A stretch of DNA of 64,000 nucleotides, from NCBI GenBank assembly GCA_038501785.1, contig JBAMJR010000262.1, positions 186,001 to 250,000 on the forward strand, given 5' to 3'. The notes below the pieces were generated by a model that saw only the letters and a program-made list of their open reading frames with translations, was not told where the DNA came from and ran no database searches. This document shows positions 29,590-43,242 of the stretch, one piece after another. Source of the stretch: Myoxocephalus aenaeus. Its lineage: Eukaryota > Chordata > Actinopteri > Perciformes > Cottidae. Both the position numbers and the translations under genes were made by a program. The stretch's first letter is position 1. Each line of letters starts with the position of its first letter.

Positions 29590-32500
29590 TTTCATTCACA
29601 TATTTATGCATTTATTTTTTATTTCTCTGGACATACCTGCACATTCCCCTGGTCACAGAGAGAACAACGACCAACACGTAAAGTTAAAATATCTTAAACG
29701 CTCTGATTGATGAGATTTAAACCAGACAGCAGCGAATCTATTAATATTCTCCTTTTCTTGTGGCTCCCAGCACACACATTGCTGTCTAGACCGAATTTAG
29801 ATAAAAGTGAGTCCCCAGTAAACTGTTCCCTCTGTGAGGTGAATGGATGAATGAATCTGCTGGATCAGCCCCACCTCTCTGTGCGGTTGATGACGTCACG
29901 CTGCTGATCCGGTCTGATCTGCTCCCAGGCAGGAAACAGTGCTGGCGTTGTGTCCCGGGCCTCTGATGTGCGATTAGCGGCTGAGTCATTTGCAGAGTAA
30001 TGCTCAGGCTGTCATTAGTTGCGCCACAGTCCGACTGTGACGTGTAGGAGTTTTACCTTTATGTCATTATGCTCGGGGGGGGAGTGGAGTCGGGGCGGTT
30101 TGTGTGGGGGGTCTGTTGATAATTATGGTGCTGTTGTCAGTACTTATGTACTTTCTAATCCCCACTTTTGCTTGTGGTTTTTGTGTCTTCAGTTCATGGA
30201 TCATCCCTGTCTCTGGTCTCCAGCACTTCTTCCATTTACTCCACGGTGAGTACAGAAAACATCGAGAGTTAATGTAAGGATGGACTTTATGTGAATTATC
30301 TATGACTCCTTGTGCAGATTATATCTTAAATACTGATACAGTATAGATATAAGCTTCTTTCTTTTTCTTTTACTTTTTGGGGACATTTTGTTTGGCCATT
30401 ACATCGTTTGTCCACTAGAGAGCACTGGCAAGTTTATTTTTCATCAGTAAAATATAATAACGTAATAAACCATGCTTTAAAAAGAATATATATATTTAGA
30501 CTCTCAAATATTGATATTGATATTCAGTTTATTTTGTATAGCCCAGAATCACAAATTCGCCTCGGAGTGCTTTACAATCCGTACACATACGACATCCCTG
30601 ACCTCACATCGGATCCGGAAAAACTACCCAAAAAACTGAAAAAAAACTTTCACAGGGAAAAAAGAGTTAAGAAACCTTAACCGCTACCCGGCTTAAAAAT
30701 ACAGATGGATGTTCTTTAACGATATCAGCCCTATTAACCAATCTGGAATAATAGAGAAGTCTTGTGTGGAAGTTTATCAGTTCAGATGGATACACAATTC
30801 ATTTGGAAACAAGACCAGCCAGTTTCTGAATATGGGATTATGCAATATTGAGAAATTTGTCAAATATTCAGTTAGACATTTACCCTCTAATCCATCCAGA
30901 TATCTGACTCAGGCACCCTGTGAGAAAAAGGTCTGGCAGTAGTCAAAGGTGGGACAGCCCTCGTGTACACACAGTAGCCAATCAGAGCCTAGTTTTCACA
31001 CCATAGCTCCGCCTCCCTCTGTGGGCTGGTTTACTCACCTGGGCAGGTGTAGCAGAAAAAGTCTCAGACATTGGTTCTCTGCTCGGCACTGGCTGGTCCT
31101 TTGAGCCGGAGAGTCACGGGTTTGAAATCAGAGGGGGGGGGAGAGAGTGGAGGCAAAAATGATGGCGACTTTATCCCTGACGGGCACCGTCACATCCTGG
31201 CAACTAACGGTAGGGATGAGGAGTACGAGGACTGTAGGGTGGAGGAGTTATTCTATTGTTGGACTGTTGGTCTGTTGGTCTTAGCTGTAAGTCAAACATA
31301 TAATTACACAGATTGCACAGAAATCACATATATATTTTTTAAGCCACTGTAAAGCTGACATGTCTGACTGAGACTGTGGATTAATGTGGCCATAAATGCT
31401 TCTTTCTGACTTTTGTTTTCATCAGATTCCTTTTTTATTCTGTTACCTTTTATTCAAACACTTTTGTTTCACTGCCATGATGTTTGATAGCTAATGCGAC
31501 TGCTTGTGAAGTCCTGGTTCAGGATTTTGTATCATAATGAGATATCTGTGTTTTGCCTGCGTTTCCAAGACAGGCTGCTCTGTTTGTGTACCTAGGATCA
31601 ACTGGTTGTGTGTGTGTGCGTGTGCGTGTGCGTGTGCGTGTGCGCGTGCGCGTGTGCGTGCGTGTGCGTGTGCGTGTGCGCGTGCGTGTGTGCGTGCGTG
31701 TGTGTGAGTGACTGCTCTGTTTGGGTGTGTAGACCGTGTGTAGACAGATGCCACTTAGTAAACCATCCACTCGTGCCACAGAACACATGTGCTCTACACA
31801 CTGCAATACCTGCACAGACGCATGAGGCTGTTGAAACCTGTTTTAGTGGTTGGGAGGCGTAACCACATGGAACAAAATCATTAGTTATTTGTTGTTCTGC
31901 TTTGTTGCTTCTGTCACAACACAAGTGCCGTGTGCAGAACTCCAACAAGCAGATACTACTTAAAAATACTGAAAGATTGTGGCTTCAAGTACAAACACTT
32001 TTATTTATTTTTTTACAGAAAAGCACACAAGAGCACACACTTTTACAGAGACTTTATAATCCTCTATAATGTGTTATTCTAATATTAGAAAATGACTACA
32101 TTTGTTATCTGTATTAGAATGCGTATCGTGTTAAATATCGGATACATTAATCAGATGTGTTCATTACGAAACAGAAGTTAATTGAAAATTCCATAAAAGA
32201 GAATCGTGCTTTCAGATATTCTGCCAATAAGACAAACAAGCAGACCAAGAATATCTTATAATATTAGATTAATCTATAGTTTAGAGCATTTCGATTGAGT
32301 CATCACGGCTCTCAACATGGTGACGGCTGCCCGCTAACAGTGTAAACAATGCCAACAGTGCTCACCGAGACATAACTTTACATCTAAATATCATATAGAG
32401 AATCACATCCCGTATTACGTTCTTGAAAATAATAATCATCAAATTTATAAATGTTTACGCAATAATAGTCTGTTCCAAATTGTCCCGATGACAGGGTTTT

Positions 32501-32910
32501 TGTATGAAAAGAGACATTCGTTGTGTTTTACACCAGCGCCACTGCATGGTGCCAAAATAAAAATAGAGAATTGAGGCGCTAAACTGACATTGAATTTTAC
32601 TCCCAGTTAAATCAGTTTTGAGTCTGTAAATTGCAGTTGTCCAGTCAACGTAAAGAAGCTGTGAAAGCGGTTCTAGTCGGGTTCAGAGAAAAACATATCC
32701 TGCTGCAGTTTCGGTTCCCGGTGCAGCTTGTTTACATGTAAATGTGGGTGTTGCATGTTTCACTGTTTTGGTGAGCAGCAGCAGGGTGTGTTGTGTTCAT
32801 GCGAGCGTCTTGTTTTGCCCGCTCTCGCTCTGTATGTCTTTGGCTACCTGTCTTTTCATACTATTGTGCCTATGGAGACAATAGGATTCTCCCTCTCACA
32901 CGCACAGACA

Positions 32911-32947
<37 letters not shown>

Positions 32948-35900
32948 TGATGAGTGAAATGCCTTCAGGACGATATCTCCCCTTTCCAGACACATTACAC
33001 CAGACAATCTCCTTCACAGTTTATACATCTCGTCTCCACACAGCTAATAAATCATGGGACATGTGCTACAGTCGTCTGACCTCCGGCAGCTTCGGCTTCG
33101 GCCCCTCTTTGTCATTAAAGCCTGTCAGAATTCAGTCAGTACGTCCTCTGATGATTTTCTCTTCTTGTGATGTTTGTTTTTACAGAATGAGGAGAAGTCC
33201 CAGTCGGAGGTGAGTGTCGGCCCGCCCACAGCACTTCTTTCATGTAGCTTTCTCTGCTCTTTAATTTTCCATGCGCAGTGGCTGGACTTGTTGGAACACG
33301 TGGGCGGGGGGCATTTTCACAGTTGTATCTAGTTACATGTGTAACTGTATTGTGACTGACCCTGTAATGGGCTCTTGTTCCCCTCCGAACACCTGTGTAC
33401 ACCTGTATGTGCTCTTTTATGCATTCGCCGTGTTTCATCTCTTCACCTCAACATATCAGAGCTCCCATCTGGGAGCCTCCCTCATTTGTTACATGTTTTT
33501 TGTTTCCTTCACGTGTCTGGATGTGCGCGTGTGTGTGTAATTGTATGTGCGTGTTTGGCGTCGCATGCTTTTATGATGCAGGCGTGTATGCTTTTTGTCT
33601 CGGAGCTTTCTGATGTCACGCTCGTTTCATGTCCTCAGATCCGCAAGCTGCGGCGGGAGCTGGACTGCTCCCAGGAAAAGGTTTCCGCCCTGACGACGCA
33701 GCTGAGTGCCAATGTAAGTGAGCAAGCACGTAAACACGTGCACACGCTCCCTCCAAAACAAACATATTTGTGTCATGTGTATTGTCTCCTTACAGTGTTT
33801 ATTGTTCTACACGTTTAATCGCTGACATGCTCATTAAAAAACACATTTTGTGGCTATTTTGGTCCTAAAATCTGATTTAAAATGATTTCATATTAATGTA
33901 TTATTGAGGTATTTATTACATAACACATAAATAACATTAGTTAGTTTAAAATATAATACACTTAATGCCCATAGTCCAAAACTAACTAACTAAGTTATGA
34001 GACTATGTTTTTCCATCAACTTGTAATAGAAATCAAAAAGACAAATAGAATAGATTAGATCTTAGTAGATCAATGAAAATTTGTAGCTGGTCTATGATGA
34101 TGTATTTTGGCAAAGGGATGCTTTGAGCGAAATACTAACTTCATGAAGCAATTACCATGAGCACCATCTTAGTTTATTGTGTTTGCATGCTGGTTATTCC
34201 CTAACACGGAGTGCAACTGAGGCCGTCAAAGATTGTCATTAGTTTTGCAGATATTTGATTATAAACCAAAGTCGACAGCCATTCCTTGAGCTAGTTAAGT
34301 AAATTACAGAAAGGTAGAAGAAAATCACGAAAATAATGGTGGATTTTTTATAAAAAGGTTGATCTGTTAGAAGTGCAACGATAATGCAATAATTAATAAA
34401 ATAGCGTATTTATTTGAATATTTTCAGAAGAAAAGTCATGACTTGAAGCAGATAAAATGTTATGTAGTTTTATCAAAAGACAAACTCAACATTTACTGAA
34501 ATTTGGCACCAAAACAATTCCGAATCACACGAAAGAAGATTTGATGATACTCTGGGAGTAACGCTCCCGCCGAGCACTTTACTCCCAGAAGGTGTAATTT
34601 CACATCTGGCAGAGCCATCTGAAGATCTCTTAAAGCGTCTCCAGACACGATTCTTTCTGCCACCCGGCCTCCTGCATTGCACAAGTCTCGCCACGCTCCG
34701 CTTGTAATCTGCTTCCCCGAGTCCGTGCACGCTGGTGGTTTGACTGTGGATTAGAGATATGGAAGGAAGGCAGCGGTGTTAGATTGCAGCAGGGAGTCGA
34801 GTCTCAGCGCACGGCTGAGGGACAGTAGCAGATGTGGACTGAAGATTTAAAGACGCCTGGATACAAGGTGCAGTGTGGGGGCGTTGAAAGGAAAACACAG
34901 GCAGAAGTAGTGGAGGGATGTTGGGTGGAGAGGGTGGGGCTTTTGTCTGTTCAAATATTTGATTACACGCCGCAGACAGATGATGAAGTATCTGAACACG
35001 CCTCGGAGCCCCCCCGAGGCCGAGAATCTAAGAACGTCCTCTGGAGCAACACATCAGTCACCACCTTACTCAACTCTCACACACACTTCCTGCAGGCGTC
35101 TGCAGATCATTCATACTTGTAAAGTCCAAAGCCTCATACGATCTAGTGGAGGATGACCCTGCTCACCTTCGTTCAACTGGTGTGTTTAAACCAGCAAAAT
35201 CTGCAGATTTGCACTTCTTTTCAAATGCCTTTTTTGCTTGTAATGTGTTCGTTTTAAAATGTAATCCTTCATTTTCTTTCGACGTGTTATTCAAATCTGT
35301 TTGTTTTGCTGGTTTGTTTCAATCGCACCTGCCCAGTCTGAAGCCTCCCATGTTGTTCTCACTTTGTAAGGAAGTCAAGTAAATGTATTCTCACACTGTC
35401 TTTACACGTCATTAACTTAAATCTCCCAAAGTGTAGTGAAAAGAGGTTTACCCGAAGATGACTTCATGTCTATTTTAGTCCAAGGACAGTTTTTGGTTTG
35501 GCTTCAGCGTTGTGTTTGTGGGAATCCGACCTACAAGGGATACTCATTCATCAGTGTTATTATTTTTGCACGGTTATTTGGGTTTGGTTAGGTTTTCATT
35601 CTGGTTTGTTACTTGACTGATATCATGTTTGGGTTTTAGCCCCAAGGTTGAAGCAGTTGTGTCGAGAGCTCTCACATTTTCTCAGTCGGCTGTTTAGAAT
35701 CCTTTTCTCAGCTCAGAGGAGATGTGCTCAGTCCCTCATGTTCATCTCCACATCCATCTTAGCTCTCTGCAGCACTCATAGCTGTACTGTCAGGAATTAA
35801 CCTCCAGCTGACTCCTTTTTCATGCAGTTGGAAGAAGGTTACAGATCTCACAGCTTATTAGATTCTGGGATTGGCGAATTTGTACTTTGCCATAATTATC

Positions 35901-38900
35901 TTTGCTGTTTTATATTGTAATTGAAAATCCTGACTGATGGAAGTTGAAATGTTGGATGCATGTAGTATTTTATTTGCATGTCACACATGGAAGATGAATG
36001 ACAAACCTGAGGTGGGAGGAGGTTTGAGCTCTACAGACCTCCTGGTTTACATTTTGCACAACCTGTGTGTTTCTCCTGCAGGCTCACCTGGTGGCAGCGT
36101 TTGAACAGAGTCTGGGCAACATGACCATCCGCCTCAAGAGTCTCACCTTGACGGCGGAGCAGAAGGTAAAAAAAAAAAAAAAAACAGCTCCTCTTGTTTT
36201 ATAACAGACTGTGCTGTTCACTGCAGTTGATTTATTGGTTTGATACGCTCGTCATTTCCTCTGTTTAGGACTCTGAGCTGAACGAGTTGAGGAAGACCAT
36301 CGAGCTGCTGAAGAAGCAGAACACTGTCGCTCAGGCGGCCATCAACGGAGTAATCAATACACCTGAACTCACGACTAAAGGGGACCGGACAGGTACAGGC
36401 CAACACTACACAGAGCAAGGATTTTAGAGTTTAATAGCTCATCAGAATGTAGATATATATAATGTCCCTTTGCACACCTGTATTACAGTGAGGTACAGGT
36501 CCGTGAGAAAGGTCATTATAGGACACACCATAATATGTCCGAACCATAAAGCAACTTGAATATTTTATTGATAAACAGACATTTTGAAGTGTCAAGGATT
36601 TGAATTCATTAATAAATTGCTGTAGTTGTGAGCTTGGTGGGGGAAAAAGCTTTAAAAAGTAGCTTAGCACCAAGACAATAACGATTGAAGTTCTTGAGTA
36701 CGTGAAAGGAGGATCAAGCTCTCCACCTGGTAAATACGAGGCAACGAATTCAAAACGTTCACGTCACAAACGTGCTGCCTGTTTTTCATGTAGTCAAAGG
36801 AAAAACCTCTACCATGTCAGAAGTGGACTATACTGACAGGCTGATTCAAGATTCAAGATATTTGTATTGTCATATGCACAGAGAACAGACAGTTACTCCG
36901 TACAATAAAAAGCTTATTTCGCTAGCTCCTCCTTACACACAGAATTACAATAAACTTAAGGTAAAAAATAAATAAATTAGAATCAAGAATACAAAAAAAC
37001 ATTGCTATAAATGCTAATAGTATAAGAAAATATATAAAATAAGGCACAAAAATATGACAACAGTATTGCACAATCAGTTTCACTGAGTGTATAAAGTGCA
37101 CTATGCATTGTTACAAATATTTCAAGTATAGTTCTGACAGCAGCAGCCGGGATATATATATGATATGGGATATTTAATGAGACATATTCCAGCCTAATGT
37201 TTGACAAATGCATACATGTCCCCGTCTCCCCTCAGCCGGCAGTAACGGCAGTCCACAGCAGCAGCAGCAGCAGCAGCAGAATCAGCAGCCGGACCTGCGC
37301 ATCAGGAGGCAGCACTCCTCCGACAGCGTCAGCAGCGTCGCCAGCGCGACCAGCCACTCCAGTGTGGGCTCCAACATGGACACCGACGCAAAGAACAAGA
37401 AGAAGAACAAGAAGAACTGGGTAAGATGCTGTGAAGACAAACATATATATAATAAATCTAAAAGACTTAATTATGTGATGATGAGTTACTAACAAGCAGC
37501 CAGCCAGGACTCACTGTGCTTTGTTCTTTTTGTCTTTGTCTCTTTGTGCATTTTCATGCGTGTGTCGGTGTCACATGTTTGGGTTCCTCCCGTTTAGGCT
37601 TCTTTCACTGGGGAAAAGGTGAATACACAAGATTTTCATAGTTGAACACTGAGAAATGAAATATTTGGTGATTTGCAGGTAAAAGAAACATTTAGGTTAA
37701 AACTGTGCTGAATTTAGTTGCACTAGTCGTCTCTTAAACTGCAAATAACCAAATAATTTCTAGTCCTTTTTTTTTTTTTTACTGGTGATTTTACAACAAA
37801 ACATTTCACATACTTACATTACAAACTTTTCCTTTCTGTCATTGAAAGACTTTTTTGTGCACCGGAGGACAAATCGGGGACGATGACGTACGCAACTTTC
37901 TGTCCCTTTTCTCTTTCGTCCCGTAGACTGAAGCCTTGTTGTGTTAGCCGCCCGTCATTGTCAGAATCTGATCCCAATGTTGAATCTCAGGAAGAGCAGT
38001 GTGGTGCTTCGTGGTAGCCGTTAAAAGATGTGAGCTCGTGTTGCGTTTCTTGCTTTAGGTCACAGTGATAATAAACAACCCGTGTGGATGTGCCTTCAGC
38101 TGCCAGAGTTTGTGTAGATGAGACCCCACAGGAGGCTCCTCTATGCAGGTGCTGTAGGTTGTATGTGATGTGGAGTGTATAGGGGCAGTGTGTGTTGGCG
38201 AGTATATAATGGATGGTGAAAGACCCACGCTTCATGGTGGTTGTGATGTAGCATTAGCTTGCAGCTGCCTGGAGGTCAATTTAAATCAGCTTTCTTCCTG
38301 TACGGGCCTCTAGTTTAGTCTGTCCCTCCATAAACACATTAACACGCCCCAGACCCATATGAACATGTGCTGTTTTGTCTCTCTGTCTTCCTTTGCTTCG
38401 CTTCATGTGGCAGGTCTATGAGGTAAGGATGGTACGCTGTGTGCAATGAAAGAAACAAAGCGACCCGACTCGTGCACTTTCTCTAGGTTACTAACCTCTG
38501 TCCTTTTCCTCCTGTCCTCTGCTGCCACCGTAGTGTCTGTCCTCTCCTCCCCCACACTGCTTCTCCCTGAAAACTGCTTATATGACACCTGAGCCAGCTC
38601 TTCAAAGGAAAAATCCACCAGAAAATACTTTTAACACTGTCATAAACAGGGTATTAGATGTAGCGTCTGTGTCTCTGGATCCATTTTTCTTTTAAATTAC
38701 ATAAATATTGAGATGTTTGAGGACAAAAAGCTACAAAGAACAAAAGATTGTGGAAGAGGCAAGGAGACAATTTTGTCCCCCACATTATAAGAAAAGTAAG
38801 GAATCCCTGAGAGGCAAGTGATGGTGATCCATTTTCCAAGTCTGATCTAAACAGTTTATGACTTGAGAACAGGTGAAAAAATGTCTTTATAGAAAATTAC

Positions 38901-41900
38901 ATTTAAAAAAATCACCTGTGAAACGTTTTTTTTAACAGGATGTTTTTTCTTAGTTACTTTTTTTTCATCTGTAAAAACAGATGAAAAGAATAAAGTAAAA
39001 AATGTAAGTGTTTGTTGTTGTAATACTCATTTTGGCCACAAGAGGCTGAGACGTTTTAAATCTAATTTAAAAGCATTAATTTTTTCGTTTTCTTCCATGT
39101 GAAATTTAGCTTACATTACTAGCAGCACACAATAAATGCACAGCGCCTTATGTTTTCCCACCTGTTCCACCGTAATTTATAAAGATGATCCTGGCAGAAC
39201 GTTCTTCCCTCTTCTTAAGTCAAAAACACAGGACAGAAAACTATTTTGATCAGACTTAGACATTTTTTTTCTAACTTTCCTCTCAGGTCTTCCGTAGGAA
39301 CAGAGTGAGAATGCATTGTAGCGACAGCTTGCAGATGTGTTAACCTGTCTTCAGTATAGAGGCCATTTCTCAAAGGATTGTTGAAAAGCTTTCAGGAATC
39401 TCTTACTGAAGTAGAAGCAGTGATACGAGTCAAGTATACATGGTGGATTTCTCCCTTTTAACTCAAACGATGACGAAACAAACAGATATTGACACGGGTC
39501 TTATCTAGAAGCGTACATGTAGATTGCATATGGCTCATTATTTTAGTTTTTCTTCAAAGGAGCAAAGACGAGTACAGCTTAGAAAATATTGCCATTTTTA
39601 GAAAGTTAAGAGAAAATTCACACTATCGCTAATTATGCAGGATTAGAAAAACAAGAAGTGGTTCAACTATCAGCAACGCTCATCTTCAGGTGTCTGTATT
39701 TAATTCTGTCTGCCTGCTCTTCTTGAAGTTTCTCTTTTAATACGTCGAGAAAGAAACTAATATCCAATTTTCATTTATTAACATTAATTTTCACCGTTAA
39801 TTCATAAAAAAGTGAAAAACAATACAATTCCAGATTTAGTATTTGAAAAAAACAAAAACAATGAGTCATAAAGTATTCACTTCTCACACATTTGGAGCTG
39901 TAGCTCAAGTGATAAGACAGTCTACCCTTAATTCCTTTACTCCCTTTGACTCACTTGCACTTTTTCACAGCTGTTTTCCTTCACTTTCCCCAGCACACTC
40001 CTCCTCTCCCTCTCAGCCGTGTGTTTGAGGTGCGTCACGTCGCCTGCTCACCGTCTCTCCTTCTGTTTTCCACCTGCAGCTGAGAAGCTCCTTCAAACAA
40101 GCGTTCAGCAAGAAGAAATCTCCCAAGTCGGCCTCCTCCCACTCCGACATCGAGGAGATGACGGACTCGTCGCTGCCGTCCTCCCCCAAGCTGCCCCACA
40201 ACGGCTCCTCAGCCAACAGCCACATGCTCAGGAACACGCACTCCAACTCGCTGTATGTAGGCCTCGTGCCACGCTGACATGTCATAGCTTATCCCGTACA
40301 AACTAGTCTGCTGGAAACACATTTTCTCGTGTCACTAAACGGTGTTGTCCTGCTTGTGTGTACAGACTGTCCGAGTGTTTGGACAGCGAGGCGGAGACGG
40401 TGATGCAGCTGCGCAGTGAGCTCAGGGAGAAGGAGATGAAACTGACCGATATCCGCCTGGAGGCACTCAGCTCCGCTCATCAGCTGGACCAGCTCAGGGA
40501 GGCCATGAACCGCATGCAGGTCCGCATGCAGGCACACACACTCACATTTGATGACACCTTATCCACATGTAGCACACAATTAATACAATAGGATGAACAG
40601 TAAATATGAAATACAAAACTATGTTAGTTGACTCCTGGTCAGATTTTGAAACAGGACATTTTAGCACTCAACATTTATTTAGAAAGCACATTCGTTGAAG
40701 GGGGAGCTATACTTTAAGATCAGAGTTAATAAACTGTTTGCTGTTTTTTTGTAAACTAACTTCATCCATGTGTGTGTGTCTGCAGGTGGAGATCGAGAAG
40801 CTGAAGGTGGAGAATGACCGTCTGAAGGTGGAGAATCAGGGCAGCAGGATGGGCTCCCAGGCCTCCGTCTCGTCCTCTCCTCCCCGTCATCGCACGCGCA
40901 GCCAGGCTCAGGGAACCGGGCCGGGGCTGTCCCAGCACAGCCTCAACCTCACCACCAGCGAGTCCACCAGCCTGGGTACGACAGAACTCATGTCCTGGGA
41001 CCTACACAGTTCCCGGTTGATTTATATGAGATACTGAATAGGCTTCAACCACATGTCACAGATAACTTAAATGTTATAGCAAATCCATATCTCCAAATCA
41101 GTGGTATTTACAAAATATACACTTACTTGATTCCTTTAAGTAAGTCGGCTTTCTGCAGTGACTTGATTTCTGAAAGGGAAAACTTAGAAACACTTAGAGA
41201 CTTAAATCCTCCGTTTCCCATTTTTCATGGGAAACGTAGAAGCCTCGTCTGACTTTGTCTGCCTTCCTGTCAGACATGCTGCTGGACGACACCAGCGGAG
41301 ACGGAGGGATGAGGAAGGAAGGGCGGCACGTGAAGATGGTCGTCAGCCTGGACGAGGCCAGCAAGTGGGCAGAGGTGAGACCGGTTCGAAAAATTCAACT
41401 CAAACTGTCTTTTTGTTCATTGTGATCGTTAACGTACCTGAAGGCTTCTTTGGTGTCTAAAACCAGTCGTGTTGGGGTTTTTTCCATCGCAGGAGGGCCG
41501 GCCTCGTCAGTTTCTCATTGGTTGCATTGGTGTGAGCGGTAAAACCAAGTGGGACGTCCTGGACGGAGTCGTCCGGCGCCTTTTCAAGGTAAACATAAAA
41601 ACGGGAGTTTTGGCCGTACAGAATCAGATTATTAGAACCACCTCGGCATTGCGTCATCATGTTTAAAGACTGCTTGAGTTGTAAGTATTTGAAAGGAATC
41701 TAAAAGTATTAATCATCTTGAAAATGTCTTGACAGTTAGATTTTCTTCTGTTCAGCGATAACATTTTGATTAAGAATCAGAAAAAGCCAGTACCCTCTGG
41801 AGAAACTTTGCCAAAAACGTCCTTCAAATGCCGCAACTTTGCATCTGACAGGAGTACATCACCCACGTGGACCCGGTGAGCCAGCTGGGCCTGAGCTCAG

Positions 41901-43166
41901 ACAGCGTGGAGGGATACAACATCGGAGACATCCATCGGCCCAGCATCCCCAAGGCCGCACACACGCCCGAGCTGCTGCCCTGCGGCTACCTGGTGGGAGA
42001 CAGCAACACCATCAACATCCGGCTGAAAGGTACCGACGCCTCATCAAGCTGTGATAACTTCATACAGAGAAACTGTGTTTTGTCTATTTTTCCTCATTAC
42101 CCTAAATAACTAGACCAACACAGACATAGATAAATGACACAAATGTCCTGACGTGTGTGTCCAGGTGTGAGAAGTGAGAACGTGGACTCGCTGGTGTTCG
42201 ACACTTTGATCCCGAAGCCGATGCTGCAGCGCTACGTCTCCCTGCTGAAGGAGCACCGGCGCGTCATCCTGTCGGGCCCCAGCGGCACAGGAAAGACCTA
42301 CCTGGCCAATCAGCTGTCTCGACACCTGCTGCTGCTGGAGGGCCGACCTCTAACCCCACACGCTGTCGTCACTTTCAACGTGGACCACAAGTCCAGCAAG
42401 GTAAATGCACACATTGGATGAATGTTGGTAGAATTGATCTTAAGTGGGTCATAAAAACATGCTGGCAGATCCATTTTTTTTATTTGTCAGCCAAGCAGAC
42501 TTTGGTCTTTTTCTGTTCTCGAGTATTGAAACTAAGCATCAATTCATTCTGATGATAACCTCAACCATAACCCTGAATTACAAATCAAATGTGTGTACTT
42601 AAAGCAGTAACTATGAGACCTGTAAGCAAAAGTATCTATCAAGTACCAACAAACCTCACTAAGCTTAAGGTTACTATTTTTTGCAAAAGTTAATTGAAGA
42701 GAAAAAAATGTACGGGACATTTAGCAAGTAAAAAAAAGTAGATTTATAAAAACCTAAAAATTATGAAAACAAATAGAATTTTGGAGTTGATGCTGTTTGG
42801 TAATATTTAGGCACCAGGTGGTTCATTTAACACATCAGGACAACTAAGATCATCACAGCAAAGAGGCTTATTTAGATCAGAAAGGTTTGGTGTATGAAAC
42901 CCTGGTGCTCCAAGAACATAAAAACAAATACTAATGATGAACTAATGTCTCTCTCTCTCTCTCTCTCCTTTCTTTCTCTCTTGCTCTCTCTCTCTCTCTC
43001 TCTGTAGGAGTTGCGTCAGTACTTGTCGGGTTTGGCCGAGCAGTGCAGCGGTGTCCCGGGGTCAGACAGCCCCCTGGTGGTCATTCTGGACAACCTGCAC
43101 CACGTCAGCTCTCTGGGAGAGATCTTCAACGGCGTCTTCAACTGCAACTACCAGCACTGGTCAGTT

Positions 43167-43242
<76 letters not shown>

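Larger units (their letters stand above)
30246..33185 (+). other. nav2: nav2 intron 11
   Basis: It holds the retroposon (30512-30685), a TG/CG alternating tract (31606-31708; Z-DNA-prone) and a (CA) repeat at 32911-32944. Confidence 0.6.
37421..40079 (+). other. nav2: nav2 intron region holding microexons
   Basis: It contains the 9-nt microexon (38414-38422) and the candidate 21-nt microexon (37598-37618). The rest (38423-40079) is AT-rich with no recognised element. Confidence 0.6.

Noticed and set aside
41520..41560. GVSGKT in nav2 exon 22 as a second P-loop
   Set aside because: The true AAA+ Walker A with a following Walker B is in exon 24; GVSGKT is just a conserved navigator segment.
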